The position numbers were made by a program, and so were the translations under genes. A stretch of 19,401 nucleotides of DNA. Origin: an uncultured Saprospiraceae bacterium (GTDB lineage: Bacteria; Bacteroidota; Bacteroidia; Chitinophagales; Saprospiraceae). Each line of letters opens with the position of its first letter. Position 1 is the stretch's first letter. Where the stretch lies: contig CALHBW010000166.1 in the NCBI GenBank assembly GCA_937930625.1, positions 1-19,401 of the forward strand, read 5' to 3'. Shown here one piece after another: positions 8,285 through 15,144 of this stretch. Below the pieces are notes generated by a model. It was not told the origin of the DNA and made no database searches. It saw only the letters and a program-made list of their open reading frames with translations.

Positions 8285-9154
8285 ATGAAAAATATATTTG
8301 TAAGTGCGATTATTATTTTGATTAGTATCGGCTCAATGAAAGCGGGTGGTCCTTGGCCTCAGAAAAAAGGAAAAGGTTACTTCAAACTCTCTGAATGGTG
8401 GGTCGTTTTTGACCAACATTATACAGATATAGGTTTGCGTGACCCGAATATCACAACGGGTGTTTTTAATACCTCAATTTATGCCGAATATGGTATAACA
8501 GATAGATTGACGACGATTGTAAATGCGCCTTTCCTTAGCCGTAATTATATGAATAATCTGGTGTCTGCTACAACGAATGAAGTGATTTTGCCGGGTGAAG
8601 CTATCAATACTTTGGGGGATATTGACTTGGGATTGAAATACGGATTGACGGCGGGTGGTAAGATTCCTTTGGCGTTGACACTGATGGTCGGATTGCCAAC
8701 GGGTAAGACGGCAGGTGGTTCTCAGAGAAACCTTCAGACAGGAGACGGCGAATTTAATCAACTCATACAATTGGATGCCGGAGGTGGCTTTTCCGTCAAG
8801 AAAACTTCCCTTTATACCAGTGCTTATGTCGGATTCAATAATCGCACAAAAGGCTACTCAGAAGAACTGCGATTTGGATTGGAAGGCGGTGCAGGATTGT
8901 TCGATAATAAGCTCTGGTTGACCGGAAAATTGAATATCGTAGAGTCACTCAAAAATGGCGATACTGTCGAAACGATTACCAGCACAAGTTTGTTCGCCAA
9001 TAACTCAGAATTTACGACTCTTACCTTAGAAGCGAGTTATTATGTGAGCAAAAAGGTCGGTTTTTCAGCTTCTTTTGCCAGTCCTTTAAGGGGCGAAATT
9101 ATCGCAGCAGCACCATCTTATTCTGTTGGGGTATTTTTTGATATGAGCAAATAA
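8285..9154 (+). CDS. Outer-membrane beta-barrel protein, transporter-like
   Basis: A 289-aa protein starting MKNIFVSAIIILISIGSMKA, a Sec signal peptide, followed by GGPWPQKKGKGYFKLSEWW. The mature part alternates short beta strands (SIYAEYGITDRLTTIVNAPF, DIDLGLKYGL, LALTLMVGLPTGK, GVFFDM) as in 12-14-stranded barrels of the MetA-pathway phenol-degradation or porin-like families. The aromatic-rich N-terminal strand and the G-LPTGK turn are typical of that group. The substrate cannot be read from the sequence. The neighbouring DM13 lipoprotein upstream in the same direction suggests a shared envelope role. It is followed by a 36-nt palindrome that could end transcription. Confidence 0.7.
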   Translation: MKNIFVSAIIILISIGSMKAGGPWPQKKGKGYFKLSEWWVVFDQHYTDIGLRDPNITTGVFNTSIYAEYGITDRLTTIVNAPFLSRNYMNNLVSATTNEVILPGEAINTLGDIDLGLKYGLTAGGKIPLALTLMVGLPTGKTAGGSQRNLQTGDGEFNQLIQLDAGGGFSVKKTSLYTSAYVGFNNRTKGYSEELRFGLEGGAGLFDNKLWLTGKLNIVESLKNGDTVETITSTSLFANNSEFTTLTLEASYYVSKKVGFSASFASPLRGEIIAAAPSYSVGVFFDMSK

Positions 9155-9209
9155 TGGTAAATGGAAGTACAAGTTTAAGAATAAATTTAAGTTTAAATAA
9201 ATAGGTTCG

Positions 9210-9333
9210 GGAAGTTAGGTGGAATACATCATGAATATTTAAAATATTAATGATAAATACCTGACTATCAAACCTATAAGGTTTTCGAAAACCTTATAGG
9301 TTTGGGATTCACTTGACCCTCCACCTAATTTCC
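9210..9333. repeat. Nested palindromic element between convergent genes
   Basis: The core 9269-9304 is a perfect 36-nt palindrome with no loop (arm CAAACCTATAAGGTTTTC). It is flanked by an inverted pair, GGAAGTTAGGTGGA at 9210-9223 and its complement at 9320-9333 (13 of 14 bases). The flanks use the same GGAAATTAGG vocabulary as the 8055-8246 element. Lying between convergent genes, the core could also act as a bidirectional terminator, although it lacks a T tract. Confidence 0.75.
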
Positions 9334-9438
9334 TACATGAGCCAAAAAATAATTCATTTTCAATGAATTGTAAAAACCTAAAGTGTCGTTACTTTGTTGA
9401 GTCCAAGCACTTATCAAGTGTGGAATAATGATAAAAAC

Positions 9439-10212
9439 TCAATGCCCAATGAATTTTGGTTTGCGCTTTTCTAAAAAAGCATTGACCCCCTCTTGATAGT
9501 CCTCCGTCTGGCTTGCCGCTTCTTGAATATTGCGTTCCGCATCCAATTGAGCATTAAGGTCATTGGTCAGCGATTGATTGAGGAGGCGTTTGGTTAAGCC
9601 GAGTCCTTTGGTGGGCATGGCGGCGAGTTTGGTGGCAATTTTCCAGGCGGTTGCTTCAAATTCTTGGTCGGGTACAGCTTTGTAAATCATACCCATTGCC
9701 TCTGCCTCACGCGCAGTGACTTTATCACCCAACATTGCTAATGCCGATGCCTTTTGCCAACCCACCAAACGCGGCAAAAAGAAGGTACCACCACTATCAG
9801 GTATCAAACCAATTTTGCTGAATGCCTGAATGAAAGTTGCAGATTCTGTGGCAATTACTACATCGCAAGCGAGCGCGATATTGGCGGCGGCTCCTGCAGC
9901 TACACCGTTGACGGCTGCTATGACAGGTTTTTCCAATGCCCGTATCTTGCGAATGGTCGGATTATAATGTTGATTGACAATATCGCCAACGCTCATATCA
10001 TTCGGTGGATTAAGGATTTCTTGTAAGTCCTGTCCCGCACCAAACGCTTTACCCGCTCCGGTAATATATACCGCGCGAATCTCCTGATTTTCAGCACATT
10101 CATCTAAAATGCGTTGGATTTCGAGTGCCATTTCCCGATTGAGACTGTTATAGACATCAGGACGATTGAGCGTGATTTTGGCGATGGAATTTTCTATTGA
10201 ATATTGTATCAT
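9439..10212 (-). CDS. paaG: Enoyl-CoA hydratase/isomerase, PaaG-like
   Basis: A 257-aa crotonase-fold protein of normal length. The oxyanion-hole segments are AFGAGQDL (residues 56-63) and VNGVAAGAAANIALACD (101-117). FIQAFSKIGLIPDSGGTFFL places Asp139 where PaaG has its catalytic Asp, and the LGDK-TAREA-MGMI and PTKGLGLTKRLLN segments are typical of PaaG. PaaG isomerises the ring-1,2-epoxide of phenylacetyl-CoA to oxepin-CoA and also shifts 2,3/3,4 double bonds. No other paa genes are in the window, so the substrate here could instead be an ordinary fatty enoyl-CoA. It lies 80 bp downstream of yaaA on the same strand, with a heptamer-repeat hairpin filling that gap. Confidence 0.85.
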   Translation of the reverse strand: MIQYSIENSIAKITLNRPDVYNSLNREMALEIQRILDECAENQEIRAVYITGAGKAFGAGQDLQEILNPPNDMSVGDIVNQHYNPTIRKIRALEKPVIAAVNGVAAGAAANIALACDVVIATESATFIQAFSKIGLIPDSGGTFFLPRLVGWQKASALAMLGDKVTAREAEAMGMIYKAVPDQEFEATAWKIATKLAAMPTKGLGLTKRLLNQSLTNDLNAQLDAERNIQEAASQTEDYQEGVNAFLEKRKPKFIGH

Positions 10213-10224
10213 TGTTTTGAGTCT

Positions 10225-10294
10225 CGGGTTACGAGTTTCGGGTTACGGGTTACGAGTTTTTTAACCCGTAACTCGCAACCCGCAACCCGCAACT
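10225..10294. repeat. Inverted heptamer array between yaaA and the paaG-like gene
   Basis: The left arm is five consecutive 7-mers of the CGGGTTA/CGAGTTT type (10225-10259). After a T-rich spacer the right arm has four 7-mers of the complementary type (AACCCGT, AACTCGC, AACCCGC twice; 10263-10290) and runs to the yaaA stop codon. It can fold into a stem with G-T pairs and a T-rich loop, so it may attenuate read-through from yaaA into the hydratase gene. Confidence 0.85.
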
Positions 10295-11054
10295 ACCTTG
10301 TAAATATCAGTTCTTTTTCGGTGGATAAATCTTCATTGAATACGTAATTGTCGTAGTCGAAGCCTTTGAGGTGTTCGGGCTTGGTGATTTTGTTTTTGAT
10401 GATGTAATGACACATCATACCGCGCGCTTTTTTGGCGAAGAAAGCAACGATTTTGTAGGTGCCGTTTTTGTCTTCTTTAAAGTTTACATTAATCAATTCC
10501 CCCTTGAGTAATTTGGGTTTGACGGATTTGAAGTATTCTTTTGACGCCAAATTTATAATATACTCACTTCCGGTTTCTTTAAGGTCTTTATTTAGGCGGC
10601 GTGTGATTTTTTCATGCCAAAATTCATAGAGATTTTTGCCTCTTGAATTTTGCAATTTAGTACCCATTTCGAGGCGATAAGGCTGCATGAGGTCAAGTGG
10701 TTTGAGGATGCCGTACAAGCCCGACAGTATTCGCAAATGCTCTTGAGCAAATTCCAAATCTGCTTCATCAAAGCTGTCCGCATCCAAGCCTGTATAAACA
10801 TCGCCACGAAAAGCAAGAACAGCTTGTTTGGCATTCTCCAAATCAAATGGTGTTTTGAATGATTGGAAACGAGCCACATTGAGTTCGGCAATTTTATCGC
10901 TGACGCCCATGAGTTGTTTGAGGTCGTCTGTGGATTTTTCTTTCAATACTTTCACCAATTCTTTGCTGTCTTTCGTGAAAGAAGCATTTGTATATTCTTT
11001 AATTGATGAAGGGCTGAAATCCAGTGTCTTTGCAGGTGATATGAGTAGTAGCAT
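10293..11054 (-). CDS. yaaA: Peroxide stress protein YaaA (UPF0246)
   Basis: A 253-aa protein, the usual family length. It begins MLLLISPAKTLDFS, the family signature, and has GLDADSFDEADLEFAQEHLRILSGLYG followed by LDLMQPYRLEMGT, and near the end INLASKEYFKSV and FFAKKARGMMCHYIIKN, all characteristic of YaaA. In E. coli YaaA is a cytoplasmic DNA-binding protein that lowers free iron and Fenton damage under H2O2 stress. The ATG at 11054 is the only sensible start, because homologues begin with this MLLLISPAKT sequence. It is upstream of the PaaG-like gene on the same strand; a functional link is not evident. No clear -7 box was seen in the first 100 bp upstream. Confidence 0.93.
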   Translation of the reverse strand: MLLLISPAKTLDFSPSSIKEYTNASFTKDSKELVKVLKEKSTDDLKQLMGVSDKIAELNVARFQSFKTPFDLENAKQAVLAFRGDVYTGLDADSFDEADLEFAQEHLRILSGLYGILKPLDLMQPYRLEMGTKLQNSRGKNLYEFWHEKITRRLNKDLKETGSEYIINLASKEYFKSVKPKLLKGELINVNFKEDKNGTYKIVAFFAKKARGMMCHYIIKNKITKPEHLKGFDYDNYVFNEDLSTEKELIFTR

Positions 11055-11303
11055 ATTACTTTATTGTTAAACTGTCTAATTCTCCGATTATTCCTTGCCA
11101 AGTTTTAATAAGTAACGAGTAAATAATAAGTAGTCATACATTTTAAAATTCCCTAATAAACAGGGCTTAATTTTAAAAATTATTCAAAATAATGGGGTTT
11201 TATTTCATGTTTTTCTTAAAAGTGCCGTCACCTTTACAGCAATAAAAATTTATTTTTTATTTTATTGATATTTTATTTTGCTAAATAAAAATTTTCATAA
11301 AAT

Positions 11304-11327
11304 ACTAATTATCAATATTTTATACAA
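11304..11327 (+). promoter_or_regulatory. Shared AT-rich upstream element, copy 1
   Basis: Bases 11308-11327 match the 20-mer ATTATCAATTATTTATACAA found at 14477 and 16662 in 18 of 20 positions. The similarity to copy 2 extends on both sides (TACTA before, A-rich AAAAATnAAA after). It ends 71 nt before the -7 box at 11399. Confidence 0.55.
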
Positions 11328-11398
11328 AAAAATTAAATCAGACGCAAACATGTAGATTTATATTTAATTTATTTTTTAATCTCATATCAATGTCACAG

Positions 11399-11406
11399 TA
11401 ATTTTG
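11399..11406 (+). promoter_or_regulatory. -7 box of a short non-coding unit
   Basis: TAATTTTG is an exact TAnnTTTG match in a region without a gene, 93 bp upstream of a strong terminator on the same strand. No convincing -33 element was seen. Confidence 0.5.
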
Positions 11407-11411
11407 CACAA

Positions 11412-11545
11412 CTCTTGGTCAATAAATTTAAAGTCAATACTTTTGAAACATAATACTGCTACAGCAAAGTAGTTTTTTGTGTTTATTTGTTTGGGTTAGG
11501 GAGTCCTTATTCGGTGTTCAAACTGAGTAAGGTCTTCCCGTTTTT
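11412..11545 (+). ncRNA. Candidate small RNA (or relic leader), about 130 nt
   Basis: The unit runs from about 6 nt after the -7 box at 11399-11406 to the T run at 11541-11545. It contains no ATG on the plus strand, so it is unlikely to code. Its 3' half forms a long hairpin; a small stem CTAC/GTAG with loop AGCAAA lies upstream near 11459-11472, followed by a T run. It matches no RNA family I recognise. The upstream element is shared with secreted-protein genes further right, so it may alternatively be the leader left after loss of such a gene. Confidence 0.4.
11499..11545 (+). terminator. Rho-independent terminator of the small-RNA unit
   Basis: The stem 11499-11515 with 11522-11538 forms 17 positions with a single T-T mismatch and a few G-T pairs. 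The loop is GTTCAA, and five T follow at 11541-11545. It is oriented for plus-strand transcription, and no upstream protein gene on that strand needs it. Confidence 0.7.
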
Positions 11546-11555
11546 AGGGGTATCA

Positions 11556-11591
11556 GTTCATAGTTTTTGGTTCATAGTTCATAGAATGAAC
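11556..11591. repeat. Heptamer array with short inverted end
   Basis: Four contiguous 7-mers (GTTCATA, GTTTTTG, GTTCATA, GTTCATA; 11556-11583) are followed by ATGAAC (11586-11591), the complement of the unit start. It has the same 7-bp period as the elements at 5286 and 10225 but a different unit. It lies downstream of the aminopeptidase stop. Confidence 0.7.
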
Positions 11592-11620
11592 GTCGTCATA
11601 AATATTGCATTAGAGACTCT

Positions 11621-13288
11621 TTAAAATTCCACATCTAATTCTACTTCTTCTCCTTTTCTTTCTACGACTACTTTAGTCTTATCTCCTTTACCAAATTTGC
11701 CGAGTGCATCCATATATTCATAAATGTCTTTTACTTCGTAATCACCAATTTTTACGATTACGTCATCCGGTTTGAAACCTGCTTTGTCGGCAGCTTTACC
11801 TTCGCTTACACCGTCGATTTTCATCCCTTTTCCAGCAAATCCATAATTAGGCATCACACCGAGCGTGACATTGAAGCGTTGTCTGCCCATTTTTTGCGAA
11901 TCTTTCGTTTTTGTGAAAGCAAGTTTTTCTTCCGACTGCGAAGCAAGTATGAGCGAATAGATAAAATCCTGCACTTGTCCCATGCCATAGTAATTGAGTT
12001 TTTCGGGGTCATCAGCGGGTTTGTGATAGTCAGAATGTGTGCCGGAAAAGAAGCTCAATACGGGAATATCTTTCAAGTAAAAAGACGTAATATCAGTCGG
12101 TGCCATGCCCGATTCGTGCGACTCAATATTGAGCGACCAATCCTGCGGAGTAGCTTTCACAATTAGGTTGCCCCATGCCGGAGAAGTACCTGTTCCCTGT
12201 AAGGTAAGCGTACGGTTTTTGATGCGCCCAACCATGTCCATATTGAGCATATAATTCACATTTTCAAGAGAAATCGTGGGTTCGCTCACATAGTAATTTG
12301 ACCCCAAAAGCCCCATTTCTTCACCAGAAAAACCGATGAATAAATAATTCAAATCATCAGTTTTCTCATTGTCATTCAATGACTTAGCTAATTCAATCAT
12401 CACTGATACGCCGCTTGCATTATCGTCTGCACCATTATGAATTTCCGGTTCTTTGCCCGTGTGCAATGAGCCAAATGCGCCGTAGCCCAAATGGTCGTAA
12501 TGCGCGCCAATCACCACTGTATTTTCTGCATCATTATCCAAAAAACCAACTACGTTATAGCCCTTGCGTTCATCCGCGATAAGTTCGGTAGAAATCGTGG
12601 CTTTTTTACGGAGTGCTTTTTTTATCTGCTTGGTTTTTGTCGTAAAAACTACCGGAATATCTAAGGACTGAATACGACGTGTATAATCAGGAATTGGTGT
12701 ATCTTTATTTTCGCCCGAATTGATAAAAATGACTGCTGCCGCGCCGCGCTCTGCGGCTATTTTTGCTTTGTGTCGCAGGTCGGTAAATTGGGCAATAGCG
12801 GAATGTGGATTATTGCCATTAATAGGTGTAGCAGTTTCTATCACCAATATTTTTCCGCGCAATTTTTTCTTGCCTTCGTAATCGTTTACCCCTTCGTCGG
12901 GCGATACGATGCCGTAACCAACCGACTCTAATTTGCCGCTTGCCGTGCCGTTGCCGCTAAATTCGAGTGCGTAAAAATCAGTTCCGGCTTGTAGGGTTTT
13001 CTTTTTGAGGGTCAGGGCATTATTCTTTCCGTAAAATTTACCCGCCAATACATCAAATTCTTGCAAAAAACTCCCTTTATCTCCTTTTGGTACGAGTCCT
13101 GCCAATTCAAATTGTTCAGAAATATAATCGGCTGCCATGCGCTCGCCTTTTGTGCCTGTTTCGCGTCCTTCCATCTCGTCGGAAGCGAGGATTTCTACGT
13201 GTTTTTTGAGGTCGGCGAAATCTTCCGCAGGTTGCGCGTAGGCGAAACCAACGAATAGTATGAATATAATTAAATGTAAATTTTTCAT
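11621..13288 (-). CDS. Secreted zinc aminopeptidase: M28 with PA and PDZ domains
   Basis: A 555-aa protein with signal peptide MKNLHLIIFILFVGFAYA before QPAEDF. A PA (protease-associated) domain covers about residues 120-235 (GKILVIE, then AAERGAAAVIFIN). The M28 catalytic domain follows at about 245-450 with all metal and catalytic residues: His263 (GAHYDHLG), Asp288 (NGADDNASG), Glu323/Glu324 (SGEEMGLLGS), Asp351 (MDMVG) and His422 (THSDYH). A C-terminal PDZ domain is at about 476-553 (GMKIDGVSEGKAADKAGFKP). The family removes N-terminal residues from peptides outside the cytoplasm using two zinc ions; the PDZ domain probably binds substrate ends or partners. The start is fixed by the signal peptide. 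A -7 box lies inside an inverted-repeat element upstream. Confidence 0.92.
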   Translation of the reverse strand: MKNLHLIIFILFVGFAYAQPAEDFADLKKHVEILASDEMEGRETGTKGERMAADYISEQFELAGLVPKGDKGSFLQEFDVLAGKFYGKNNALTLKKKTLQAGTDFYALEFSGNGTASGKLESVGYGIVSPDEGVNDYEGKKKLRGKILVIETATPINGNNPHSAIAQFTDLRHKAKIAAERGAAAVIFINSGENKDTPIPDYTRRIQSLDIPVVFTTKTKQIKKALRKKATISTELIADERKGYNVVGFLDNDAENTVVIGAHYDHLGYGAFGSLHTGKEPEIHNGADDNASGVSVMIELAKSLNDNEKTDDLNYLFIGFSGEEMGLLGSNYYVSEPTISLENVNYMLNMDMVGRIKNRTLTLQGTGTSPAWGNLIVKATPQDWSLNIESHESGMAPTDITSFYLKDIPVLSFFSGTHSDYHKPADDPEKLNYYGMGQVQDFIYSLILASQSEEKLAFTKTKDSQKMGRQRFNVTLGVMPNYGFAGKGMKIDGVSEGKAADKAGFKPDDVIVKIGDYEVKDIYEYMDALGKFGKGDKTKVVVERKGEEVELDVEF

Positions 13289-13305
13289 GGAAAATTAGAT
13301 TTTAA

Positions 13306-13465
13306 TTCACTTGGCGGCTGAACAGAAACTTCGTAATGACTGCTTTAGCTGTCAAGTGGCTAATAGTAATATTTGTAAAGTGTTGTTTTAAATTAATAAA
13401 AATTAAAACAAAAATACACTTGACAGCTAAAGCAGTCATTACGGTATTCTCGGTCAGCCTGTGAA
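13306..13465. repeat. Inverted-repeat (MITE-like) element in a divergent promoter region
   Basis: A perfect 27-bp inverted pair (13332-13358 with 13417-13443; arm from CGTAATGACTGC to GTCAAGTG) continues outward as weaker complementarity (GGCTGA around 13315-13321 with TCAGCC around 13453-13459). It ends with TTCAC at 13306-13310 and GTGAA at 13461-13465. The left arm is also partly self-inverted (CACTTGGCGGCT with AGCTGTCAAGTG). The 58-bp centre is AT-rich. No flanking target duplication was found. Confidence 0.8.
13409..13416 (-). promoter_or_regulatory. -7 box for the aminopeptidase gene, inside the inverted repeat
   Basis: The minus strand reads TATTTTTG, a TAnnTTTG match, in the AT-rich centre of the element, 120 bp upstream of the aminopeptidase start. 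The transcript would carry only the left arm in its leader. Confidence 0.4.
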
Positions 13466-13680
13466 ATCGTCAGTACAGCACAAAAGTACGCATGAAACAG
13501 CTTTTTTTGTGTGAAAGTTGCAAATTCTTTCTGAAAAAGGGCATGACGGATTTAGTATTTTTCGTCTTTACAACGATTTTTATTTTATAATAAATGTTAG
13601 TAGTTATTCAGTGCCTTGTTTCGACTCGCGTATTATCGGCGGACGGCGGACAGAAAAGCTGCGGACAAAATATATTTCAC

Positions 13681-14196
13681 ATGAATATTCAAGACAATTA
13701 TTCGGCAGAAGACTGGGAAACGATTAGCCTATTGCCTTCTGTGGTGGGTGCGGCTGCAGCTTGTGCAGGTACAAACGGACTTTTTGGTATGATAAAAGAG
13801 TCGATGAGCAGTGTGCAGACGATGCTTGCAGGCGCGAAAATGCACCCTGATAATCAATTGATTAAAGCCGTTTCGCCGGATATGACCGACCGACAAGCTG
13901 CCAAACAAACAGCTATGGCGCAACGCGAATCCTTCAAAACCAAAATGAAAAATGCAGGTATCAAAAAACGTGAAGACCTGATGCGCCTCGCGCTCGACGA
14001 AGCGATGGCTGTAACGAAAACGCTTCCCGCAGGTGCAAGCGAGCAGGAAATTGCGGAATTTAAGGAATGGATTCAGTCTATCGCACAGAAAGTCGCAGAG
14101 TCTGCTAAAGAAGGCGGGTTTTTGGGCTTCGGTGGTACGGCAGTGAGTGAGGGTGAGCAGCAGTTTTTGAATGATTTGAAATTGGCACTTGGGTGA
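13681..14196 (+). CDS. Hypothetical protein, 171 aa
   Basis: The frame is open from 13594, but the first 29 residues derive from low-complexity sequence over GGCGGAC repeats. The ATG at 13681 (MNIQDNYSAEDWETISLLPS) is the natural start, since the acidic-helical sequence begins there. There is no signal peptide. An Ala/Gly-rich stretch (LPSVVGAAAACAGTNGLFG, about residues 17-35) may be a buried helix pair rather than a membrane segment. The remainder is helical with alternating charge (QRESFKTKMKNAGIKKREDL, then SEQEIAEFKEWIQSIAQKVAES) and ends in a Gly-rich GGFLGFGGTAVSEGEQQFL segment. Probably a small cytoplasmic helical protein. I do not recognise the family. It is divergent from the aminopeptidase gene and followed by a strong terminator, so it is a single-gene unit. 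Confidence 0.75.
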   Translation: MNIQDNYSAEDWETISLLPSVVGAAAACAGTNGLFGMIKESMSSVQTMLAGAKMHPDNQLIKAVSPDMTDRQAAKQTAMAQRESFKTKMKNAGIKKREDLMRLALDEAMAVTKTLPAGASEQEIAEFKEWIQSIAQKVAESAKEGGFLGFGGTAVSEGEQQFLNDLKLALG

Positions 14197-14246
14197 ATGA
14201 TTTTTGATGGAGTGATTTTTGGTTTTTGATTGAATTTAATAAGGAT

Positions 14247-14288
14247 AAAAGCGTTTTTGCCTTTGGGTGGGGACGCTTTTTTATTTTT
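14247..14288 (+). terminator. Rho-independent terminator after the 171-aa gene
   Basis: AAAAGCGT at 14247-14254 pairs with ACGCTTTT at 14273-14280. Inside it, TTTTGCC pairs with GGTGGGG through G-T and G-C pairs, closing on a TTTG loop. A T-rich run continues to 14288. Confidence 0.8.
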
Positions 14289-14472
14289 TTATGTGAAAAA
14301 TAAAAAAGACCAATTAAAACGATACAAATATTTAATAATCAATGAATTAACTCCAGTTAATACACGCTTTGAGCTTGTGTAAGCTAATTTCTCTTCTAAT
14401 TTTTTTCACTTTTTAATGTTTAAAAAATAATGCTTTTTGGCAACTTTATTTATTTTTAAATAAATTTAAATT

Positions 14473-14496
14473 ACTAATTATCAATTATTTATACAA
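14473..14496 (+). promoter_or_regulatory. Shared AT-rich upstream element, copy 2
   Basis: ATTATCAATTATTTATACAA at 14477-14496 is identical to 16662-16681 and ends 66 nt before the -7 box at 14563. The preceding TACTA (14472-14476) is shared with the copy at 11304. Confidence 0.6.
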
Positions 14497-14562
14497 AAAA
14501 ATAAAACACAAATAAACTTATTTTAAAATTAATTCCTATAAGTCTGCCTGCTCATCTCTCTA

Positions 14563-14570
14563 TATCTTTG
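14563..14570 (+). promoter_or_regulatory. -7 box for the secreted-protein remnant
   Basis: TATCTTTG matches TAnnTTTG. The leader from here to the start at 14753 is about 175 nt; its first 95 nt are almost free of G (three G), then comes a stable hairpin. Confidence 0.55.
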
Positions 14571-14663
14571 TAACTGTATTCACATAACAAACAACTTTTA
14601 ACAGAAAAAACAAACCTTAACAACAACGAAACAATATAAAACACACCCACCTCAAAAACACAT

Positions 14664-14704
14664 AAGGTATAGTCGGCAGTGTTCCCCTACACTGCCGACA
14701 CCTT
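14664..14704 (+). other. Stable stem-loop in the leader of the secreted-protein remnant
   Basis: An 11-bp perfect GC-rich stem (GTCGGCAGTGT at 14672-14682 with 14689-14699) has a 6-nt loop TCCCCT. It is extended by AAGGT/ACCTT (14664-14668 with 14700-14704) across a 3-nt bulge. There is no T run, so it is not an intrinsic terminator; a leader regulatory structure or RNA-stabilising hairpin is possible. Confidence 0.7.
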
Positions 14705-14752
14705 AAAACACTTAAACTTGTTTTAGGTCTAAAACACAGAACACTTACTAAT

Positions 14753-14867
14753 ATGAAAAAGCAATTATTAATACTTCTCCTCTTGTCGTTTTGTTTAGCA
14801 TGCATTTAGCGGCTCTGCCTATGGGCAATCATGCACACACGAAATTGGAGTATGTTTAGAAATAAAT
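14753..14867 (+). pseudogene. Remnant of a secreted-protein gene
   Basis: The ATG at 14753 begins MKKQLLILLLLSFCLACI and stops at 14807-14809 (TAG). Skipping one T in the TTT at 14805-14807 restores a typical signal peptide and mature start, ISGSAYGQSCTHEIGVCLEI, which then runs into the inverted-repeat element at 14868 and a stop at 14874. The gene therefore seems to carry a one-base frameshift and to be cut off by the element. A promoter and a long leader are intact upstream. A 19-codon frame after the element (ending MFIT, stop 15107-15109, just inside the terminator) may be its original 3' end, but this is weak. Confidence 0.55.
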
Positions 14868-15040
14868 ATACTGTGAACGGCATAAATTTCGGAAAATGGA
14901 AATCTGGTGCACCTACTCGTCAGACGAATGTTTTTGTAAAAATTCCCCCTTTGATTACTCAAATATTCAATTTTAATAAAGGGATTCGTCAGACGAGTTT
15001 TCGAGCTAAAATTTTCCGAAATTTACCCCGTTTAGAGTAT
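14868..15040. repeat. MITE-like inverted-repeat element, 173 bp
   Basis: The left arm 14868-14929 and right arm 14984-15040 are inverted copies. TAAATTTCGGAAAAT (14883-14897) has a perfect complement at 15011-15025, and ACTCGTCAGACGAAT (14915-14929) is complementary to 14984-14998 except its centre. The outer ATACTnTnAACGG segments also match. The central 54 bp is AT-rich. No transposase and no clear target duplication were seen. Confidence 0.75.
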
Positions 15041-15105
15041 AAACGATAGGCGGCATTTCCCAAAATGTCTTGCTTTATCGTCAAGAGCAAAACTATGTTC
15101 ATTAC

Positions 15106-15140
15106 ATAGGACATTCCTTCGGGGGTGTCCTATTTTTTTT
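15106..15140. terminator. Terminator with TTCG tetraloop, module 1
   Basis: A 12-bp stem, 15106-15117 (ATAGGACATTCC) with 15122-15133, has two G-T pairs, closes on a TTCG tetraloop and is followed by an eight-T run. It ends 4 nt before the stop codon of the 501-aa gene, separating it from the plus-strand secreted-gene remnant. Confidence 0.88.
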
Positions 15141-15144
15141 GGAG

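Noticed and set aside
10225..10294. Possible CRISPR-like array from repeated GGGTT units
   Set aside because: The units are contiguous 7-mers without spacers, in two complementary arms, and no cas genes are present.
11510..11530. GTTCAAAC resembling a tRNA or tmRNA T-loop
   Set aside because: The stem around it closes on a six-base loop, not the five-pair/seven-base T arm. There is no acceptor stem, D arm or CCA end; it is the loop of a terminator hairpin.
13594..13680. Upstream extension of the 171-aa protein to a start at 13594
   Set aside because: The extra 29 residues are Cys/Arg-containing translation of GGCGGAC-type low-complexity DNA and do not look like the protein that follows. The ATG at 13681 begins the charged helical sequence.
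15041..15109. Continuation of the broken secreted gene after the inverted-repeat element
   Set aside because: Two frames both look protein-like and only 19-24 codons are available, so it cannot be called with confidence. It is mentioned only under the pseudogene.
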